A stretch of 64,000 nt of DNA from Gemmatimonadaceae bacterium (GTDB taxonomy: Bacteria; Gemmatimonadota; Gemmatimonadetes; Gemmatimonadales; Gemmatimonadaceae): the NCBI GenBank assembly GCA_035633115.1, contig DASQFN010000079.1, forward strand, positions 1 to 64,000, in the 5' to 3' direction. A program made the translations under genes and the position numbers. Below the pieces are notes generated by a model. That model was not told the DNA's origin, made no database searches, and saw nothing but the letters and a program-made list of their open reading frames with translations. This document shows positions 60,386-64,000 of this stretch, one piece after another; positions within the stretch are counted from its first letter, which is position 1, and every line of letters starts with the position of its first letter.

Positions 60386-62235
60386 TATGGGGTGACGTCC
60401 GTGGCGAAGCGCGGCTTGACCTGCGCCGTGCCGTTGAACTGGGTGAGAACGCCGGTGACGGTGTACGTCGAGCCGACGGTAAATGAGCTTCGAGTGAGAC
60501 CGGTATTCGCCGCGCCGACGCGGATCTGCACGGTCTGTCCATCGGCCGCGGTTCCAACCACGGTGAACGAGGCTCCGGTACCCGCAGGCACGCTGGTGAT
60601 CGTGACCCGAAGCTGCACGAGCTGACCCTCGTTCGTCAGCGCGTTGAACTGCGTTCCGGTGACGGCGACCCGCGCCGGAGCCGCGCCGGCCGCCCTGAAA
60701 GTTACTGTCGGGGTCGAGATCTGACGCTGACCGCTGAACAGGCTGATTGTCCCGGAGACGTCGACGAGGTCACCGAGGGCGAGGGTGCTCGACGACAGCA
60801 CCGTGAACACCGCGATGCCGCCCGTGACGTCCTGTACCCATATCTCCGAGTTCACTCCGCCACTTCCCGACGTCAGGATATTCGGAGGCACAGTGATGTT
60901 GCCGGTCACGCTGACCGGGGTTCCATTCGGCACCGCGCGGGCAGACGCGATGGTGATCGGACCCCGCACGTCGCCCGGAGCCCGCGGCTTCAGCTGCGCC
61001 GTCCCGTTGAACTCCGAGAGAATCCCGGTGATGGTGTACGCGCTGCCAACCGTGAAGCTCGACCGGCTGAGACCCGTGGCGGTTCCCACCACGCGGATCT
61101 GCAGCGTGTCATTCGCCGCGTTTACACCTCTCACGGTGAAGGCCGCCCCGGTGCCCGTCGGCACGTCAACGATCCGGACCTCAGGGACACTGACGAGTAG
61201 ACCCTCGTTGGCGCCGAGCGCTTTCGCCTGCACGAGCGTGATCGTTTTCGGCGTGACCGGCGTTCCCGCTACAATGAATCTCACCCTCGGGCTGGACGCG
61301 ATCTGCTCCTGTCCGGTAAAGGAGCCGAGCGTGCCGGACACTTCGACGCTGTCACCGAGGGCCAAGGTACTGGTGGACGGTACCGTGAAGACCGCGATGC
61401 CGCCCGTGGCGTCCTGCACCCAGATCTCGCTGTTCACGCCACCCGACCCGGAGGTGAACGTGTTGGGCGCAACGGTCAACTTTCCTACAACGGTGACGCC
61501 GGACCCAGTGGTGCGGGCGCGTGCGGTCGCGATCGGGATCACCAGCGATCCCGTGAAGATGCCGTTGGTCGTCAATGTCGCTTGCGGCGCGACAGTGATC
61601 GACCGGGATGCTCCTGAGACGCCGTAATCGATCGTCGTCGGTTTCTCGAACACCAGCGTGTAGTCACCCGGCGCAATCCGCGCGAAGGTGTACGCCCCGT
61701 TGGCGTCGGCAGTCGTGGAATCGACTGTCGTCGCGCCCTTCTTCAACAGGACATAGAGGCCCGCGCCCGGCGTGTCGACACCCGCGTCGTAGCTGCCATT
61801 GGTGTTGTCGTCGCGGAAGATCCGGCCGGTGACCGAACCGGGGAAAAAGGCAAAGCGGACATCGACGGTGTCGGCGCCGCCCGAGAACGCGATGACCACC
61901 GTCACCGCCGGCGATGAGGTCAGCACCGCACCCGAGATACTGCCGGCCGGCTGCACGACGTAGCTGCCGGGATCGAGCGGCTCGAAGGTGGCGCGACCGG
62001 AGGCATCGGTGGTGGCGGATGCCACCTCGCTGCCGCCAAGGCCTGGCAGCAAGCTGATGGACATGCCCGCGAGAGCGCTATCGGAAGCTGTGAGAGTACC
62101 GGATGCATCCCTGTCGATGTAGGCCTGCACCGTAACCGAACCGGGGGTGCCCCTGGGCGCGGCGGGTTCCCAACAGGCCGCAAGGAGCGCGGCGAACAGG
62201 GTCCAGCCGTATCGGGAAACGCGGACACTGACCAT
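60385..62235 (-). CDS. Lipoprotein with SdrD-B-like domains and two OB-fold-type repeats
   Basis: 616 aa from ATG 62235. Lipobox: WTLFAALLAA|C. Two prealbumin/SdrD-B-like modules (FRDDNTNGSYDAGVDTPGAG then LYVLLKKG) precede two tandem copies of about 170 residues. Each copy has SGSGGVNSEIWVQD-TGGIAV, LALGD, a GxLSxFxGxxQI-type strand and a closing FNGTAQ-KPR segment. The repeats are OB-fold-like and may bind nucleic acid, as in nuclease-associated YhcR domains. The upstream open frame to 62439 is non-homologous. First gene of a three-gene operon with the 339-aa lipoprotein and the TonB receptor. Confidence 0.7.
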   Translation of the reverse strand: MVSVRVSRYGWTLFAALLAACWEPAAPRGTPGSVTVQAYIDRDASGTLTASDSALAGMSISLLPGLGGSEVASATTDASGRATFEPLDPGSYVVQPAGSISGAVLTSSPAVTVVIAFSGGADTVDVRFAFFPGSVTGRIFRDDNTNGSYDAGVDTPGAGLYVLLKKGATTVDSTTADANGAYTFARIAPGDYTLVFEKPTTIDYGVSGASRSITVAPQATLTTNGIFTGSLVIPIATARARTTGSGVTVVGKLTVAPNTFTSGSGGVNSEIWVQDATGGIAVFTVPSTSTLALGDSVEVSGTLGSFTGQEQIASSPRVRFIVAGTPVTPKTITLVQAKALGANEGLLVSVPEVRIVDVPTGTGAAFTVRGVNAANDTLQIRVVGTATGLSRSSFTVGSAYTITGILSEFNGTAQLKPRAPGDVRGPITIASARAVPNGTPVSVTGNITVPPNILTSGSGGVNSEIWVQDVTGGIAVFTVLSSSTLALGDLVDVSGTISLFSGQRQISTPTVTFRAAGAAPARVAVTGTQFNALTNEGQLVQLRVTITSVPAGTGASFTVVGTAADGQTVQIRVGAANTGLTRSSFTVGSTYTVTGVLTQFNGTAQVKPRFATDVTP

Positions 62236-62440
62236 AAGAAACGGCGCCGGTGAAGGTAAAGTGCCGCGTAGTGTGGTAGCCGGTTGGCGAACACTCGCGG
62301 TCCGCACAAATGTGGCTGCGGGTTGCCTGGCAGTCAATCGACCGCTCCGCAGCGTAGCTCCCGTTACCGCACGGTAGGCGGTGCGGACAGTTGTGAGGAG
62401 CTCGGCTCCGATCGGGGTAGGAATCGTCCACCGCGACACA

Positions 62441-62476
62441 TTTGCGTAATTTGCAGAATTTGCGTAAATTGCAGAA
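62441..62476 (+). promoter_or_regulatory. Two tandem 18-bp repeats abutting the antitoxin start
   Basis: TTTGCGTAATTTGCAGAA (62441-62458) is followed directly by TTTGCGTAAATTGCAGAA (62459-62476), 17 of 18 positions identical. The second ends one base before the antitoxin ATG (62477). Antitoxin-toxin complexes autorepress at such sites, so this is a likely operator. It leaves no room for a Shine-Dalgarno, suggesting leaderless translation or a later start. Binding is inference. Confidence 0.6.
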
Positions 62477-62743
62477 ATGGAACACCGTATCCCCGCCTCC
62501 CTCCTGGTGCGACGGCTCGCTGACGTGTTGAATCGCGTTCGCTACGGCGGTGATACGTTTATCGTTGAACGCCATCACGTAACCGTCGCGCGCATCGGGC
62601 CCGCTGGCGATGCCGCCCGCGCTCCGCTCCAGGATGCCGCGCGTGCGTGGATGGAGTCCGGTGCAAGCGATTCTTCGTTTGCAGAGGACCTCGAGCGAGT
62701 AAGCGCCGCCGATCGACCACCGCGCAATCCATGGGACTCGTAG
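62477..62743 (+). CDS. Type II antitoxin, Phd/YefM (VapB-like)
   Basis: 88 aa. The N-terminal DNA-binding fold shows [20 protein letters not shown] and [19 protein letters not shown], characteristic of Phd/YefM antitoxins. The C-terminal acidic/Trp-rich tail ([19 protein letters not shown]) would wrap the toxin. It overlaps the PIN toxin gene by 13 nt. Start ATG 62477 is immediately after tandem operator-like repeats. Autoregulation is expected for the family. Confidence 0.82.
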   Translation: MEHRIPASLLVRRLADVLNRVRYGGDTFIVERHHVTVARIGPAGDAARAPLQDAARAWMESGASDSSFAEDLERVSAADRPPRNPWDS

Positions 62744-63141
62744 TCGACACGAGCGCGCTCATCGCCCTCGAACGGACTGGTACGACATGGAATCGGGCAC
62801 TCGGCCGCCATGCCAAGGAACCCGTCGCCTTACCGGCTGTAGTCTACGGCGAGCTTCTTGTCGGAGTCGCGCTGGCCGGTAATCGCAAACGCGCCGCCAG
62901 TCGCCGACAGCGTATCGATGCACTCGTTGCGGTCACCGGAATCGTAGAATTTGACGCGGCTATCGCTGAACAGTGGGCGGAACTGTTTGCGCTCCTCAGC
63001 CGACGCGGTCGATTGATCCCCTCAAATGATCTCGCCGTGGCGGCAACCGCACGCCACCTCGGATTTGGCGTGCTAGTCGGACCCGGAGATGAACGGCACT
63101 TCCGCGAAGTTCCTAATCTGTCGGTGGTGCAGGTCGGATAG
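62731..63141 (+). CDS. VapC-type PIN-domain toxin
   Basis: 136 aa from ATG 62731; a longer frame to 62647 runs through the antitoxin and is rejected. PIN acidic residues: Asp in [12 protein letters not shown], Glu in [10 protein letters not shown] and Asp in [23 protein letters not shown] toxins are Mg-dependent RNases, often cleaving tRNA-fMet or 23S rRNA. The pair with the Phd-like antitoxin is complete, unlike the PIN/DUF433 remnant at 19659-20143. It lies 182 nt before the DUF1801 gene, in the same direction. Confidence 0.85.
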   Translation: MGLVVDTSALIALERTGTTWNRALGRHAKEPVALPAVVYGELLVGVALAGNRKRAASRRQRIDALVAVTGIVEFDAAIAEQWAELFALLSRRGRLIPSNDLAVAATARHLGFGVLVGPGDERHFREVPNLSVVQVG

Positions 63142-63186
63142 GATGCGGAAGATGGTCATCGCTCAGCGCAAGGACCTCCGGCTTTG

Positions 63187-63297
63187 GTGACCTACTCGCC
63201 GCTGCTCCCGCTCGCATTCCTTTTGTTCAGCGGCCTGTACTTGTTCGTACTTCCGTATGCCACCAGGTGGCGAAGCGGGCGAGAATCAAGATCATGA
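63187..63297 (+). CDS. Possible short membrane ORF
   Basis: A 36-codon frame from GTG 63187: YSPLLPLAFLLFSGLYLFVL is a single hydrophobic segment, then a basic tail (PYATRWRSGRESRS) and a stop at 63297. No family was recognised and no clear Shine-Dalgarno is seen. It could be a remnant of a membrane protein or non-coding. Confidence 0.2.
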   Translation: MTYSPLLPLAFLLFSGLYLFVLPYATRWRSGRESRS

Positions 63298-63322
63298 ACC
63301 TTTACGTGGAGACGCAATCATT

Positions 63323-63721
63323 ATGAAGTCGGCCACCAAGTCCAAGTCCCCGCCGAAGGCAGACCAACGGCTCCCCGGCCTGAGGGATTGGCGCGACGAG
63401 ACCCTCGCTCGCATGCGGGCGCTGATTCTGGAGGCCGACCCCGATATGATCGAGGAGCGGAAATGGAAGAAGCCGTCGAATAATATGACGGGGGTCCCAG
63501 TCTGGTCGCACAACGGGATCGTCTGCACCGGTGAGACGTACAAGAAGGTCGTGAAGCTCACGTTCGCTCAGGGAGCCAAGGTCCCAGACCCATCGCGCCT
63601 CTTCAATTCCAGCCTTGAAGGCAGCACGCGAAGGGCGATCGACATCCACGAAGGGGAGAAGGTCGACGCGCGCGCATTCAAGGCGCTTGTGAAGGCCGCG
63701 GTTACCCTGAATAAGGAGTAG
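63323..63721 (+). CDS. DUF1801 (YdhG-like) protein
   Basis: 132 aa from ATG 63323. Blocks are RMRALILEADPDMIEERKWK, VPVWSHNGIVCTGETYKKVV, LTFAQGAKVPDPSRLFNS and IDIHEGEKVDARAFKALVK. These match the DUF1801 fold (YdhG/YjbR-like, phosphoacyl- or nucleic-acid-associated alpha/beta proteins). No enzymatic role is established. It stands alone between the VapC-like gene and the partial DUF4258-like gene. No membrane or signal segment. Confidence 0.78.
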   Translation: MKSATKSKSPPKADQRLPGLRDWRDETLARMRALILEADPDMIEERKWKKPSNNMTGVPVWSHNGIVCTGETYKKVVKLTFAQGAKVPDPSRLFNSSLEGSTRRAIDIHEGEKVDARAFKALVKAAVTLNKE

Positions 63722-63804
63722 CCGTATGAGGCCATGCGTTGAGATGGAACCGATGCGTGGTTTTTGGTTCGCCGGTGAAGCTTCCGTCGGGCGATGCTGC
63801 ATGA

Positions 63805-64000
63805 ATGCCCACGTGGCCAGCTTGGTGGGAATGGGAGTTAGAGCTCAGTTCTCATCTTATCAAACGAATGGCAGATCGCAATTTCAGCGAGCTCTACCTC
63901 CGGCGAATGCTCTCCATTGCGTCCGACGTGCGCGGAGACATTGTGCCGGGGCGCTGGGTGGTTAAGACTCGGCATCGTGGGACGTCGTGGATGGTCATTG
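63805..64000 (+). CDS. DUF4258-like protein, 5' part (runs off window)
   Basis: From ATG 63805 an open frame reads TWPAWWEWELELSSHLIKRM, ADRNFSELYLRRMLSIASDV, then VPGRWVVKTRHRGTSWMV and leaves the window without a stop. The H-x-RM-RxFxE-DLR pattern and the basic GRWVVKTR strand are those of DUF4258-type small proteins, often RelE-fold toxin relatives. It is the second DUF4258-like gene here (compare 46149-46382). The start lacks a clear ribosome-binding site and could lie elsewhere. Confidence 0.55.
   Translation, partial: MPTWPAWWEWELELSSHLIKRMADRNFSELYLRRMLSIASDVRGDIVPGRWVVKTRHRGTSWMVI

Overview
The window is G+C-rich bacterial chromosome from an outer-membrane bacterium. It has a TonB-dependent receptor with a carboxypeptidase-like regulatory domain and many lipoproteins. 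The gene style (secreted serine hydrolases, S9 peptidases, Tat-exported asparaginase, permuted D-amino-acid oxidase, PD40/TolB-like propellers) suggests a soil Gemmatimonadota or a related phylum. That assignment is inference from protein style; no rRNA, tRNA or CRISPR array was seen.

The left edge (1-1888) is a rearrangement scar. A decayed integron-type tyrosine recombinase (minus strand) abuts a histidine kinase (plus strand) that has lost its N-terminal sensor.

About 1.9-45.0 kb is one enormous minus-strand array. It contains 19 paralogous peptide-type ABC substrate-binding proteins (SBP_bac_5 family), here called SBP1 to SBP19 in transcription order, and ends in a single oppB-oppC-oppD-oppF set. 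Many junctions are 4-nt start/stop overlaps, so long stretches look co-transcribed. The array shows active evolution: a colinear block duplication (SBP3-10 versus SBP11-15), mosaic genes (SBP3, SBP11), a near-identical pair (SBP10/SBP15), a fossil SBP tail, and mixed Sec and Tat export signals. Islands embedded in it encode secreted or exported enzymes: a permuted D-amino-acid oxidase, an S9 peptidase, a glycosylasparaginase, a TolB-like propeller and an erythromycin-esterase-like protein, plus a PIN/DUF433 toxin-antitoxin remnant. Three of the secreted proteins share a similar leader. The working hypothesis is a peptide-scavenging locus in which many periplasmic or surface receptors of differing specificity feed one permease, alongside hydrolases for unusual peptides.

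About 45.0-47.2 kb is a graveyard of gene fragments (TPR-CHAT, GNAT, a PAP2-CutC chimera) surrounding an intact DUF4258-like/DUF2283 pair. About 47.2-54.4 kb holds an SAH/MTA deaminase-type amidohydrolase, a beta-lactamase-fold serine hydrolase, a small membrane protein, an NRAMP-like transporter, an EmrE-type exporter, and an ATP-grasp ligase coupled to a zinc metallopeptidase. About 54.9-62.2 kb has a secreted endonuclease I convergent with an operon of two OB-fold-type lipoproteins and a TonB-dependent receptor, possibly an extracellular nucleic-acid utilisation unit. The right edge carries a VapBC-like pair with tandem operator-like repeats, a DUF1801 protein and the start of a DUF4258-like gene that leaves the window.

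Similarity statements are by-eye comparisons within this window; no database search or alignment software was used.
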